Shown here: positions 12,301 to 25,139 of the stretch, piece after piece
How positions within the stretch are numbered: position 1 is the stretch's first letter
Layout: each line of letters begins with the position of its first letter
Source: Rhodamnia argentea
Taxonomy: Eukaryota > Streptophyta > Magnoliopsida > Myrtales > Myrtaceae
NCBI RefSeq assembly: GCF_020921035.1
Contig: NC_063151.1
Location: 36,152,934-36,216,933 of the forward strand
Direction: 5' to 3'
DNA: 64,000 nucleotides
Notes under the pieces: model-generated
Told to the model about the DNA's origin: nothing
Seen by the model: the letters and a program-made list of their open reading frames with translations, nothing else
Databases searched by the model: none
Position numbers and translations under genes: made by a program

Positions 12301-15300
12301 CTTTTAGAGAAACTCAAAGGAATGGTAAGCTACTCCTATAGTTGTTTCCGCCTGTTAGAAGTATGAAGGGTAAAGTGGTCTTTTGGTCTGGCGGTCGACT
12401 CCGGTGGTGGCAGGAAGAGGGTCGATGGTCGAAGGTGAGCAACTGGTGGGTGGTCGACGGTGATTAAGCAGTGGTCGGTGGCTGTGTTTGGTGGTTAACG
12501 GCGGTAAACGGCTGTGTTTAGGGTTAATGGTGGCTTTGATACCATGTTAGAGGAAAAAGAAGCTAATAATATTATTAAGTAAAGGAGTATTTATACATTG
12601 GAATCAAATAAACCCAAAAGACCACTTTACCCTTCATACTTCTAACACCGCCGTATTAGTATGTCCTCACATTAGCATTTGTTGCCTGATTCGGTCTTGA
12701 GAAGTATCATCAAGATGCTGTCCTTTTTTACATTTTTTACATTATGTAACTTATTTCATGCCAAGAGGAAGTAACATAAGCTGTTGATTCATGTGATTAG
12801 TGCACGCTCTGAACAAGCTTCCTTATTCAAAGCTCGATTCCAAGTCTGTTGGGGTGAGAGAAGGGGTAGTGTTTATGACATATAGCAGCCTTATAGCATC
12901 TTCTGAGAAAGGACGGTCTCGTCTGCAGCAGCTTGTACAGTGGTGCGGACCTGAATTTGATGGGCTCGTCATATTTGATGAGGTAATACAATCACACTTC
13001 GTTGGTAATAGTGATCATGTCCGAATTCTTTATCCTCTATACCTTGTCAATACTGAGTTGAAAGCCTATCTGACTGATGGAGCAAGCGTTTGGTTTCACC
13101 TTATATCTAAGTTCAATGGTTCCAACGTAGTGCCACAAGGCCAAGAATTTGGTGCCTGAAGCTGGAAGCCAATCAACACGAACAGGTGAAGCAGTTCTTG
13201 AGATTCAGGTATCCTTAAAATGAATAAGGGAACTATATCTTGTACATGTTCTTTACTCCATTTGAGTGGCCCATCTTTTAGAGTTTTTGCATTTCAGTAG
13301 TGTAAGTTACAGTATGGGTTGCTGAAGATGATGCTCCACTTCTGTATCTCATAACTGGATGGTGTGCTTTCAAAAACACTTAACCGTAGACCTTTGAGTA
13401 AATCTATGTTTCATTAGGGAAACGTTAAAGAGTGCCCCTAGTGCTCTTCTTAGGGGTTCCAGAGCACAATTAATGGCCCCTAAGAAGTGCCCTAGTGGCA
13501 CTCTTTAACGTTTCCCTAATGAAACATAGATTTGTATTTGAAGTAGGTGAATTTGTCGAAATGTCTCATTGTTGAATTTTCAAAATGTGTTGATATACAT
13601 TATTATTGTTTTTAGGGGTCTTAACTAGTGCTCTCAGGGTACTTTCGTTAACAAGTCCCTTGTCATAATGACTGCCCTCGGTTTAATCCTTGTTAGGGCT
13701 GCTTGACTTACTGTAGAAGATTCTGAGCTCTGGCTGTTTTGTCTGCTAATGCACTGAGTTTGAGCTTTTTTTAAACTTCAAAAGTTATTATGTTTACTAC
13801 TGCAGGCCCGACTTCCTGAAGCTCGTGTCATTTATTGCTCTGCAACTGGTGCATCTGAACCCCGCAACATGGGTTACATGGTGCGCCTTGGACTTTGGGG
13901 AGCTGGAACATGCTTTTCGGATTTTAGGGAATTCTTGGGTATTGTGTTTAACAAGATTATTTTATCTCTTAATGCTGTCACTTTGATTGCCAAGCTTTCC
14001 TATTTAACATATCTGGACTTGATATCGGTTCCTGAATTTTCTGTTATGGGTGAGGTTTTTGCAAAGTGGCATGTTGGTGTTTGACACGACATTTGTTTGC
14101 TTTTGGTTTTCATGCATTGGGTTATTTTACGGGGCTATGTTGTTGAACTTGGGTTGAATTGCCACCAGGATTAATACTTGCAGCAGTGTTCTGCCATTGT
14201 ATTATGACCTTACTGGCATCAAAGTACCAATGGTTACCATCGTACTTCCTGACCAGATTTGCTTCGTGTCATCTCTACTCAGTCAGAGATTAAAGTCCTG
14301 TTAATTGATTCAGTAATTTTCTTGTTGAAAGAATTCGAAAGCTAGTAAGGTATTTTCCAGAGTTGGGTGTGTTCAGAATTGTAAAGAAAATTGAGCTTCT
14401 GAATGATATACAGTGCCTTTTTATGGCCAAAAATGAAACGATTCAATTTGGATCACTGTTTGACCCCCCAAAAAAAAATAATAATAATTGGATCACTGAC
14501 ATGATGGTTGGGAGTGCTAATGATCATTTTCTAAGACAAGATTCTACTGACAATGTCAGGAAAAGCTTCTCAGTGGCTTTAACTGGATACCAATTTTGGC
14601 TTTTAGAGAGGGCATTATGCTTCAATGAAGCTTCTAAAAGATGAGGATTTTCATGATGAAGCTCCAAATTGAGCTGAATAGTAACCTCTTGCCGTAGGAA
14701 CAGCACACTAGCACACGTTGATAAGCATTTCCATCAGAGTATGCACATATTACATATGGAGGAAAAGTCCTTGTTCATGTTGACTTATCTTGGAGGTTAT
14801 TCACTTTCATCTTAAATATTGCTACCGTGTTGATGATCAGTCTTGCAGCTCCCTGTTTCTGTACTGGCATACAACCTACTAGACTTTTTTGATGAACTAG
14901 ACGAAATCTTGTTCTCTTTTGGTCCTAGAAAAAGAATGCTCCTTGTGAGAGGATTTTTCTCAGATTGAGGACATATATCTTTTTAGATTTGATTTTGTCT
15001 TGTGACTTATCTATGATTTAAGTTCGAGACTCAACATTATCACTTCATATTAATGGCAGTTACTCTTGAGAAGGGTGGTGTTGGGGCCCTAGAACTTGTT
15101 GCAATGGACATGAAAGCAAGGTAATAGGTTCAACTAATTCCATGCATAATATCTGATGTTGCTGGAACTGATCTTATGATATGTTTCAGGGGTATGTATG
15201 TGTGCCGTACACTTAGCTATGAAGGCTCGGAATTTGAAATTGTGGAGGCACCTCTTGAAGAAAATATGATGGTAGGCTGAAATCATATGCTTTACTATTT

Positions 15301-18300
15301 ACTTGAAAGAAATATTAAGTTCAAATCTCACGGAGCAAAGAAATAGGCCATCTAGGACGTAGACACGCGTTATTGCGCCTTTTTTCAGTCTTTATGAACT
15401 TGGCATGCTTACCCATCCAATCCTTTGTTGAGTAGGTTGTTAAACTATTAAAGTTTAAATAGATTGATGAGCTACTAGGGGTTCAGAATTAGTAAGCAGA
15501 CGTCTTTTAGGTTTTGTATGTCCTGAGTAAATGGTGAGTGTAAGAAAGGTTGACCTATTGTGTTTTTGCAGGACATGTATAAAAAGGCAGCGGAGTTTTG
15601 GGCTGAGTTGCGAGTGGAACTGCTGACAGCAAGTTCCTTTCTCACTGATGAAAAACCAAATACCAGTCAATTGTGGAGATTGTATTGGGCAAGCCATCAG
15701 GTATGTCATTCTACAGATTGTTGGTGGTAGGATTTGTTCTTTTCTTTCCATTTACATTTGCTCCTCCTTTTTGGACTTAAGCTATATGGCTATTTTGGTT
15801 TTCATTTATTCATTGATATGTTTCGATATTCTTACTGTAGAGATTCTTTAGACACATGTGTATGTCCGCAAAGGTGCCTGCAGTTGTGAGATTAGCGAAG
15901 CAGGCATTGATAGAAGATAAGTGTGTTGTTATTGGCCTCCAAAGCACTGGAGAGGCAAGGACTGAGGAAGCTATCACAAAATATGTCAGTGTAACAAGTG
16001 TATTGCATCCAATTAACTTAATGTTCTTTGCGAGCAATATGCATTCTTTTTCAGACAATCATAGGAACTTGCTATCTCTCAGGGTCTTGAACTTGATGAT
16101 TTTGTTTCGGGTCCTCGAGAACTGTTGCTGAAATTTGTTGAAGAAAATTATCCTCTGCCTGAAAAACCCGAACCTCTATCAGGTACGAGCAACTGCAACT
16201 ATAATCCAAAACTTTTCCCCATTGAGTTAGTATAATTAAAAGTATGATTTGGTTGCAGGAGAGGAAAGTGTGAAGGAACTTCAAAGGAAGAGGCATTCAG
16301 CCAGACCTGATGTGTCAATAAAAGGAAGAGTCAGGAAGGTTGCAAAATGGCAGCCTGCTAGTGATGATGAAAGTGATGAAGATGATGATTGTGAGTTCTG
16401 TTAGGCTGTATGTATGACATTAGTTCTGTCTGTTTCACTTCAGTATGTATGTTTTCGCATTGGTCGTTTTTCTATGATTTTTTTTTAACAAGATCGTTTT
16501 TGTGTGATTACGTATGGTTGAATGGTGTAATTTGAATATCACTCACATATATGTTTTCCACTATGAGAGTATTTGCTTCAGATTTCAAATTATGTTGCCT
16601 TGCATTTTACTTGTTAAAATCCACAATTTTGTATGTCCAAATAACTAAGTTGATATTTGTTCCAAGTAGCTGATTCCGCACATGACTCGGCTGAATCTGA
16701 TGATGAGTTTCAAATCTGTGGAATATGCAATGGCGAAGAGGTAATCACCGCTTCTCTTCCTTGTGTGATGAAATGTATGCTTTTGCTTCATGTTATTCTT
16801 ATATTTATGATTTTAGGGAAGGAAGAAGTTGCTTCAGTGTTCGTGCTGTGGTCAACTGGTTCATCCTGCTTGTCTTGTCCCGCCTATGGAAGACATAGTA
16901 TCTGAAGAATGGTCGTGTCACTCATGCAAGCAAAAGACAGAAGAATATCTTCAAGCTAGACATGTATACGTCCAAGAACTTTTGAAGAGGTGGAAATAAA
17001 CCATACTGTCTTCTGCTTGCAGAGTACATTTGCAGCTGTGCTGAAAAGCATTGTGATCTTGATTATAGGTATGAAGCAGCTTTGGAGCGGAAAGCAAAAA
17101 TTCTGGAGATAATACGTTCACTGGATCTTCCAAATAACCCTCTAGATGACATCATTGATCAGGTGGCTGCTGTTGAATCTTGTCATAAAATTTATATTTA
17201 TATCATCACGGCATAGCTGATTGCACTTTAGTGTGTTTCATTTGATCTTTGCCACCAGGATTGCTAATATCTATTAATTGTTCAATTTAATCAAGATGTT
17301 TTAATTGGTGCCTTTTTTACCATATCAGCTTTTACGTATTTAAACACCTGTTTATCTTGCAAGCCTTCTTTCATCGTTTGGGAGCTGTTTTGAGGGGCTT
17401 TGTTTAAGTTGAAGTAATTTATTGAGAATTTTATGAAGACAATTTGATGTTTTGTAAGCTATTTCTTTTATTAACATTGTTTTCTGCTATGATATTTGAT
17501 CTATCAACAGTAAACTCGGTGGGACTTATAGCTCCATCTGATTTTTGTAGTTAATTGAATAATTATGATGCTTATGCAGCTTGGAGGCCCTGATAAAGTT
17601 GCAGAAATGACTGGAAGGCGAGGAATGCTTGTTAGGGCCTCCAGTGGGAAAGGTGTTACTTATCAGGCACGTAACACGTAAGTTTGTTTGATGGCATCTT
17701 TCTTTAAGCAATACAGTTTATTTAGCTTCTCTAGAGTTAACTCTAGTTTTGTCTTAGGAAAGAAGTCACGATGGAGATGGTCAACATGCATGAAAAGCAG
17801 CTCTTTATGGATGGTAAGAAGTTGGTGGCTATAATCTCTGAGGCTGGATCTGCTGGTGTTTCTTTGCAGGCAGATAGAAGAGCATTAAATCAGGTGAGCT
17901 GTTTCCCCGGAAGAGTTACTTTGTGCCAAGGCTTCCTAGAAGTCCTCAGTTGATGCTGACAGAAATTTCTTTTCTTGACTAATTTCAAAGATCAGATTTT
18001 GTGTACATTCACCTAATGTTGTCTGGTATTGTCGCTTATGTTTGTCTGCCATTGATAACTTATGATAGAAAAGAAGGGTGCATTTGACGTTGGAACTTCC
18101 TTGGAGTGCTGATCGGGCAATTCAACAATTCGGCAGAACTCATCGGTCAAACCAAGCTTCCGCACCTGTGTACAGGTGGAGTAGGCCTTGCTTTAATTAG
18201 TTTCTGTTCAAATTTGATATATGCTAAACTGATTGCAATGCTTCTGTGAAAAGTTTAGGAATAGAAGTGATTTGCGATGGTTGTTTCAGTCTTACTTTAG

Positions 18301-21300
18301 TGTGAAGCTATCTCTCTATTTGATGCTTACCTCTATGTGCATTTAATGAGTCCAAGTTAAATTAGAAATTGTTCTGGGCCTAAATTTATTAAAGTTAGAG
18401 GGCATCGTTGTTGCTGAATCATAATCAACATAACAAGGGGATAAACTGTCATGAGAAGTATGAAGACATACAAATGAGATGTGATGTATCAGCATGCATT
18501 CTGTGATATTTAAGTTGTGTTGAGATGCTTCTCAGTTCACGAGGAGGGCCAGATTTGCTGTCTGTCCATTTCCATTCCCAACGTGAAACCTGTAGCCTGG
18601 CTACAATTCTCTGTTTTTGACTTTGTTGCATTTTTTTTTTTTTTGGTAAGGAAAAATGTAAGTTACTTTGTTGCATAATTTCATCTTCTGATAATACATG
18701 AACAACCGTGATTCTCTCTATGCTTTTACTCTTGACTTCTCAGTGACGAAAATGACTCGAGAATCTTGTGATAACTGATAAGTGGGAGGAATGGTTGCAA
18801 GAGTCCAGCTTTTTTATTATTATTTCAGTGGTCAGAGGCAAGGAAGTGCACCCGTAGGACATGTCTATCCTGGTGGACTGAACCCCGCACTAAATGTTTT
18901 CTGCTGGACAGCAAATGAGACTAGTTGGGAAGATTAATTAGATGCGAGACTACCAAAATTGCTAGAGATTAAAGCAGCGTAAAGATGCTCATACCAAGGG
19001 TTCACTGAGCTCTGTTGTTTTGAAAGAAATTTAGTTGCCTCAATTCTAGTTGATGCGAAAATAATGCACGATTTGGTGGAGATGGTGCATGGTGCAGTCA
19101 AGAGGGAATTTTACTGGAAGTCAAAGATTTTCAGGATCTTGTGTTACTCTCTCTCTCTCTTTACATGGCTCAAGGAAAAACCACATCATTGACCTGGGAT
19201 TGTTATACACTGAATCAATATTAGAATTGCTCAAGTGGGTGGGGGATGGCTTTACATATTCATGCCATTGTTGGGGTTAAGTGAAATGATGAGCTTGTTG
19301 GTATTGATGGACATAGTCCCCCTTATGCTGCTTCACAGGCTGCTCTTCACCAATCTTGGTGGTGAACGTCGGTTTGCATCTATCATTGCCAAGAGATTAG
19401 AGTCTCTGGGAGCCCTAACACAAGGAGATCGCCGGTGAGTTTTCTGAATAATACGCTCATTTGTCATTTAAAGTTTTGAGTTTGCCTTCTGCGCCATTGC
19501 TTGCTAACCTATCTTTGTACTTGTAAACTTGATTACTTCTTACAATCAACAGCAGCGCGGGACCATCTTTGAGTGCCTACAATTATGACAGCACATATGG
19601 AAAGAAGGCCTTGATGTTGATGTATAGGGGAATAATGGAGCTGGTGGGCTATGCCTTGTGACCCTTTTTGTACTAGGTTTTATATATAATGGAGAAGTGC
19701 TAATTTTGTTTTTCTACAGGATTCCCTTCCAATGGTACCTCCAGGATGTTCATCTGAAGAACCTGATAAAGTCCGGGATTTTATGGTGAAGGCAAAGGCT
19801 GCATTAGTGTCGGTTGGGATAGTTAGGGACACAGTTGTTGGTAATCTCAGAGTCTTTGGCACAACATGTCAATCCTATTTTAAGCTAATAAATAGTATTT
19901 GTGATATTTTAGTGTATCTGTGCAGAGTTGCGACTTCTGGTATTATGTTTAATACACCATTCTGCTTTGCTGTTGTAATTTTGAAAGCTATTTTTATGGT
20001 TGTATAGGGAATGGAAAAGACAATTTTAAGATTTCTGGTCGTATAATTGATTCAGACATGCATGATGTTGGTCGCTTTCTCAATCGACTGTTGGGGCTGC
20101 CACCTGAGATTCAGAATAGGTTTGTTTTATGTGAATTCATTGGTATGATGGTCTGAAATTGGTCACAGTCCAACACGCTGAGTTAACATATTTTCCAGGC
20201 TTTTCGAGCTATTTGTCGGCATTCTAAATCTGGTCATTCAAAATGCACGCACTGAGGGGCATCTTGATTCAGGCATTGTTGACCTGAAAGCAAATACTAT
20301 AGAACTACGAGGAACTCCAAAGGTGAGGTTTTTCCACGTTCAACATTCTGAGCTTCGCTCCTGAGCCATTTAACTTGAATTTCCTGCAGACTGTTCATGT
20401 TGATCCTACATCTGGTGCATCAACAGTGCTCTTTACTTTCACTCTGGATCGTGGAATCACTTGGGAGGTGCTCTTTGCTTAATGTAAGATTCATCTTTTT
20501 CTTTTATTTTGTGCTTCATCACTCAGATTGGGATCATATTTTGTTTCAGTCTGCAAGCTCCCTGCTAGAGGAGAGGCAAAAGGATGGCATTGGTTCATTG
20601 AGTGATGGTTTCTATGAGTCCAAGAGAGAATGGTTGGGAAGGCGTCATTTCATCTTAGCGTGTGAAAGGTAATAATTGGATTTTCCGATCTTTGGGATTT
20701 GGGGTTGTTCGTAGGACACTGTTTATTTGGTGGCATAACTATCTTGGGGAATCTCCACTGCTAGAGAAGTAGAGTCCCCAGTAACCTTCTTTCTAAGAAT
20801 CTTTTTCATAATTCTGCTCATTCCACCTCATGCTTGTGGCTCCTATACTGTTCTTTATCAACTATCGTTTTGTCATAATGGATGCATTCTAACATAGTGG
20901 AGGACATAGATATGTTGAGATAGATCTTCTCAGTGATATCATCGTGAAGAGCCAAGGCTGTTATTCCTTCTTTGGAAGAGTTTTGAGTTTGCTTCTCAGA
21001 TGAGAGTGTTCTTAATTTTATATATTTTAGTATGTATGTCCACTTTTGTTCTCGTACTTTTGAGTCTTTACCTCATATTTCTGCGAAGGTGACTTTGAAA
21101 GTTGTTTATTTGACCAGTCATCTCTTGGGATTATTGATGATATCTATCTGAATTGCTGGTTTTCTCATTATTGTGCTTCAGCTCTACTTCAGGAATGTTC
21201 AAGATAATCCGGCCAGCTGTTGGGGAGTCATTGAGGTTGCAATGTAATGTGATATTTGTTTAATTAGTTTTTTCCGAGATTTCTTTACTAAGGTGGCTTG

Positions 21301-23397
21301 CCTTTGGCAGGGAGTGGCCTTTAGTGGAGCTGAAAAACAAGTACAGAAAAATGAGTTCCTTGGAGAAGGCTCAAAGCAGTTGGGAAGATGAATATGAAGT
21401 ATCTTCTAAACAGGTAATGACAAATCATTCATTTTATGTTGTTACGATGGGCCACAGGCTAAGTCTATACAATACGTACCTCCCAGACATTGACTAATAG
21501 GATTGGCTTTCTTGAAGAATTTGGAGGATGCGCATTTCTAGCTCAAGTTTGACATTTGTGGTCCAAGCACTATTATGTACATGTGTGATGAAGTGACATT
21601 GTCTCTGAGCTATCTAGATCTTTTGAGAAATTTATTGCTCCTTTTTTTTTTTTTTTTTGGGTTAACCTAAATTGTATCCATCTGAAGAGTTACATGAATC
21701 TGCTTAACAAGTTTAGGCAATGGCATTCTGGTTAGATTAATTTGCTGTTTATAGAAGTTCTGCTTCACTTATAATGGTACTATGTGGTCAATATCTGCTA
21801 GGCTGCAATATATGCATGTTCGTCCCCAATATTTAATGGAGTTATTCTGTTTCTTGGAAAACAGTGCCTTTTACTCCTTTTTGTCAGTTCATCTATCTTG
21901 ACTTCTGATCTGGGTGCTTAGCCATGCCGATAAGTTCGCAGACTTAATGAGGAATTTTTGGCTCTTTTAGACATACTTTATGAGTTTTATGACTAGTGGC
22001 AGTATAATAGCTATTAGTTTCATAAAAACATTTGGAAATTTTTTTGTGAGCTGTTAATGGCCAGGACACCAACTCACATAAAGTAGAAACTGCAATTTGT
22101 GAAGGGCAACATTGTTGCTAGATCTGGATTGTCTCCCACTGTTGAGCCTCACTTCTTTCCTACCATTTGTCAAAAGGAGTTGCACAAGCTTGGTTATCTG
22201 TGCTTTACTTTTCCTGTTAATAACTTTGTGGATACCTCTCTCTTATAGACTTATGAGGAGAAATCCATTCTTGCTTGCCAATCAAGCAAGTCCCTGTCCC
22301 ACTGGTCACTGTCCATTGTTTCTATGGTTTTGTATGACCAAGAAGTGCATTTTCTTAGTAATGTGTCCAATCATTTAACTTGCTGATGGTTCATTGAAAT
22401 GCTGTCTTCTAATTGGTGTTAATTTTGATTGCAGTGCATGCACGGCCCCAACTGTAAAATTGGCACTTATTGCACTGTTGGGAGGAGACTACAGGAAGTA
22501 AATGTCCTGGGTGGCCTCATTCTTCCTGTCTGGGGCACTATCGAAAAGGCCCTTGCTAAGCAGGTCGGTTGCCCTGCTGTTACATTTACTTGCCACTATT
22601 TCTCCCCGACCAAGAGTTTGGTGGTCTAGGAGCACATTTTTTGGGGCACGCTTTTTCATTATTGAATTACCGTGCAACGTTTCCAGATGACACCAACAAT
22701 GCATAACTGCATATGTATAGAAACAAATACTGCATAGTTGCAGCGAGGCCAGCATAATTTTCACATTGCAGTTGCTAAGCGGTGGTTGGATAATCTAGTG
22801 AATCGTAAATTTTAGTATTATCTTGCTCGAGACCAAGGGCTGGAATAGATTTATACTACAATTTATATGTTGCACTTTCAGAAGCTGTATTTAGTCATAT
22901 TATTGATATCTTCCATCCTTATGAGCTTTCTGTTTTCCTTGTAAATATCACTGACTTGTCAAATTTGTGCATTTGATTGCAATTGGAGCAGCCTCTATGA
23001 GGGGTTTTTCTGGATGATATCGTTTCTGGGGATGATATTGATGGAACTGCTGTATGTTGGCCCCTTAATGCTTAGCTTTTAATGCCATAGAGACGGGGCA
23101 ATCCTCTAATCGAATCCCTTTCGTTTGATTTGACAAGCTTTTGTTCACTATAGTTCCTTTTGGCAGAAGCACATCTCATTATGCATATTGAACGATACCT
23201 ATCTCATTGGTAGTGGGACTTATTGCTAGTGTTATGTCTCGTTGAAGGTGCTGAAACCTCAATCTACATGTTTGCAGGCTCGGCAAAGTCATAAGCGCCT
23301 CCGTGTTGTGCATATTGAAACTACTAATGACAGACAGCGTATTGTGGGGCTTTTTGTACCAAATTCAGCCATTGAATCTGTGCTCCAAGGTTGATTT

Positions 23398-23440
<43 letters not shown>

Positions 23441-23615
23441 GCTTGTGCATAACCATCTTTTGTCGTCTTGTTTCCTGGTGTGGATGTCAAACCTCTATTA
23501 TTGCTTTGGTTGCTGGGACGTGTTTCCCTTGTTTTTTTACTGCCGCATAGTGTAATTGGTACTTAAAAACATGTTATTTGCAGGTTTGGCGTGGGTTCAG
23601 GATATAGATGATTGA
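9332..23615 (+). CDS. FGT1: FORGETTER1 / Strawberry-notch-type chromatin helicase, 32 exons
   Basis: Exons: 9332-9754, 11499-11564, 11684-11857, 11936-12066, 12147-12223, 12801-12982, 13131-13208, 13806-13938, 15060-15120, 15190-15271, 15572-15700, 15841-15984, 16083-16182, 16259-16390, 16670-16740, 16817-16989, 17069-17162, 17580-17677, 17758-17893, 18069-18175, 19339-19434, 19556-19643, 19720-19840, 20008-20119, 20199-20322, 20390-20467, 20550-20668, 21182-21235, 21311-21413, 22435-22563, 23278-23389, 23584-23615. They give 1252 residues without a frame break; every intron is GT-AG. Domains: two LSD1-like CxxC zinc motifs in the first 130 residues; Walker [12 protein letters not shown] (238-248, Lys245); DECH box (350-353); SAT (389-391); a PHD finger with C654, C657, C669, C672, H677, C680, C695 and C698; helicase motif VI QFGRTHR (848-854); a Strawberry-notch C-terminal region. 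Arabidopsis FGT1 (At1g79350, about 1295 residues) works with SWI/SNF and ISWI remodellers to keep heat-memory genes nucleosome-depleted. All key residues are present, so the gene looks functional. Confidence 0.95.
9755..11498 (+). other. FGT1 intron 1
   Basis: This is the longest FGT1 intron (1744 bp), T-rich, with donor GTTCTC and acceptor TTTTCCAG. The open frames inside it are not conserved-looking. A long first intron can carry enhancer elements, but nothing specific is visible. Confidence 0.7.
12353..12647 (-). mobile_element. TRIM-like retroelement with inverted ends in FGT1 intron 5
   Basis: A 295-bp insertion is flanked by 5-bp duplications, CCGCC at 12348-12352 and 12648-12652. On the minus strand, 12647-12545 reads as a complete 103-bp LTR starting TGTTAGAAGT and ending CTAACA. 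Next comes TGGTATCAAAGCC (12544-12532), the standard initiator-Met tRNA primer-binding site. The other end (12353-12386) is not a direct LTR copy but the first 34 bp of the same LTR in opposite orientation, so the element has perfect 34-bp inverted termini. It has no coding capacity. The short LTR and size fit TRIM/SMART elements; the inverted end is abnormal. Confidence 0.85.
13400..13533. mobile_element. Near-perfect 134-bp palindrome (MITE-like) in FGT1 intron 7
   Basis: The left arm starts AAATCTATGTTTCATTAGGG and the right arm is its reverse complement. The outer 37 bp match perfectly, and the inner arms, including CTTCTTAGGGG, match with a few changes. The central loop is about 15 bp around CAGAGCACAATTAAT. 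There is no coding capacity. It looks like a miniature inverted-repeat element, and the transcript would fold into a long hairpin. I did not find a confident target-site duplication. Confidence 0.8.
19551..19558 (+). other. Tandem NAGNAG splice acceptor at FGT1 exon 22
   Basis: The intron ends AATCAACAGCAG followed by CGCGGGACC. Use of the first AG adds one Ser (…RRSAGPSL…); use of the second gives …RRAGPSL…, the form I recall in Arabidopsis. Both keep the frame. The exon list uses the second AG. Confidence 0.75.
23400..23432. repeat. (CT)n microsatellite in FGT1 intron 31
   Basis: A CT run of about 16 units begins about 10 bp inside the last FGT1 intron, just after the exon 31 donor. Confidence 0.95.
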
Positions 23616-24247
23616 GATGGCAGTTCAGCATTTTCATGAGTAAATAGATTTGACAGCCAAGTTAAATGGCTCCGTCAGGACACCGCAACCTTAATTAACC
23701 GAGTTACGGTATGCAGGCAGGCAGACTTCAATTTGTGGGAAATGTAGGCTAACATTCCATTGTGGGAAAGTATGCCCTACCACAAGAAATTGCATTTTTA
23801 ATCATGTATATTGTTGCTCCATTTTTGGGCGCTGATTTTGTATACGAAGGAGGTCTTGTCAAGAAAGGGGAGGGATGGGTTGCTTGATATGTAGTTGGGA
23901 ATGAATGTCTCGTGAACTAAGTTGCATCAATCCTCATAGGGACTCATATGAACAATGCAGGGATATTAAATCTTTCACTCTGTTTAAGTCGACGTTTGCT
24001 TCCTCCGTGAAGTTTATCGAACTGATGTAAAGTTACGTAACAACCACTGTACATGCTCTTGCGAGAACTCCAACCGGAGCTTTTCTCAAATAGCATACGC
24101 CGAAGGAAACATGGCAAATTGAGTTTGGGTGGTAATGCCTCTGTAACTTTTTTTGTTTGTCTTTTTCGGTCTTGCCGTACGCATTCTTGAATTTGTACTT
24201 TGGGTGAGTAATTGTGTCAAGTTGGCAAACTGGTTCCTAAACTATTG
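23616..24247. other. FGT1 3' UTR and convergent intergenic
   Basis: AT-rich sequence after the FGT1 stop, expected to hold the 3' UTR and poly(A) site. No other gene is visible. Confidence 0.6.
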
Positions 24248-24834
24248 TTATGTGACAAGTTTTAGGGGATAATTACCCAAAAAAGTCTTAAAATTATATC
24301 AATTGTGTCATTTCAGTTTTATTTTTTATTTTTTTGCTAATTGAGTTTGCAATTGGGATAATTCAGTTCATTTGGATGATCAATGCTAATGATGTGATGT
24401 CAAACGTAAATAATTTTTTATAATATTTTATTATCAAATTTTTAATTGTTTTTTAATAAATCTTTTCTTTCTTTTTCTTTTCTCTTTTTTTTTTTTGGGT
24501 TAGGGCCGACAGTGGGCCGCTAAGTCGAGACCCTCGCCCACTCAAATATGGGTGAGGGTTGTGAGCCCTTGCCAACAGCTGGTGGAGGTAGGGCCCTGAA
24601 AAGAAAGGAAAGGAAAGGAAATCATTTAATAAAATATAAAATAATTAAAAATTTGGTAAATATTAAAATAATATTAAAAATTATTCTCGTCAGAGTTGGT
24701 TGGACTAAATTTGTACAATTGCAAAAGATTTAAAACTCAATTAACTATGTAAAAAAATTAATACTGAATTAGCATAATTATAATAATTTTTAATTTTTTT
24801 TTTTTGGTAATTATCCCTAAAATCTGTCACATAA
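24248..24834. mobile_element. Long-inverted-repeat (fold-back) element, about 590 bp
   Basis: The ends are inverted copies: the left end reads TTATGTGACAAGTTTTAGGG followed by GATAATTACC; the right end reads GGTAATTATCCCT then AAAATCTGTCACATAA. The arms continue inward as AT-rich sequence (CAATTGTGTCA on the left, TTTGTACAATTGCAAAAG on the right). The centre is a GC-rich palindromic part (GGGCCGACAGTGGGCC, CTCGCCCACTCAAATATGGG). There is no transposase. It is a non-autonomous fold-back or Mutator-type element, and I cannot name the superfamily. It lies between the 3' ends of FGT1 and the sHSP gene. Confidence 0.75.
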
Positions 24835-25139
24835 GCGATTGGCGATCGGTTACTGCATCAATTGAATCCCAAAGGAAGGGTGTTTTTGGTTACATATACG
24901 GGATTGCCGTGGTAACTGATGAAAAGCAGCTAAGGAGCCAAAGTGCACCAGAGGGATTCATTTCAGCAAACAGCTCAGCAATTCATCCATTCAAAGTCCA
25001 ACGACACAGCGTTTGTTTGTGAGTACGTTATGTAAGAAGAAGAGGACAACAACATCTACTTACACAATGACATCACCAAACAATGAAGACGACTTATCGG
25101 TTTCACGCAAAGACATGCCTAAGCTCTCGCTATAAGTTC

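Noticed and set aside
14363..14644. 93-codon frame in FGT1 intron 8
   Set aside because: No family resemblance; exons 8 and 9 join in frame around it.
22985..23055. Possible extra FGT1 exon in intron 31 (acidic-looking codons)
   Set aside because: Exons 30 and 31 join in frame without it, and no good acceptor/donor pair preserves phase.
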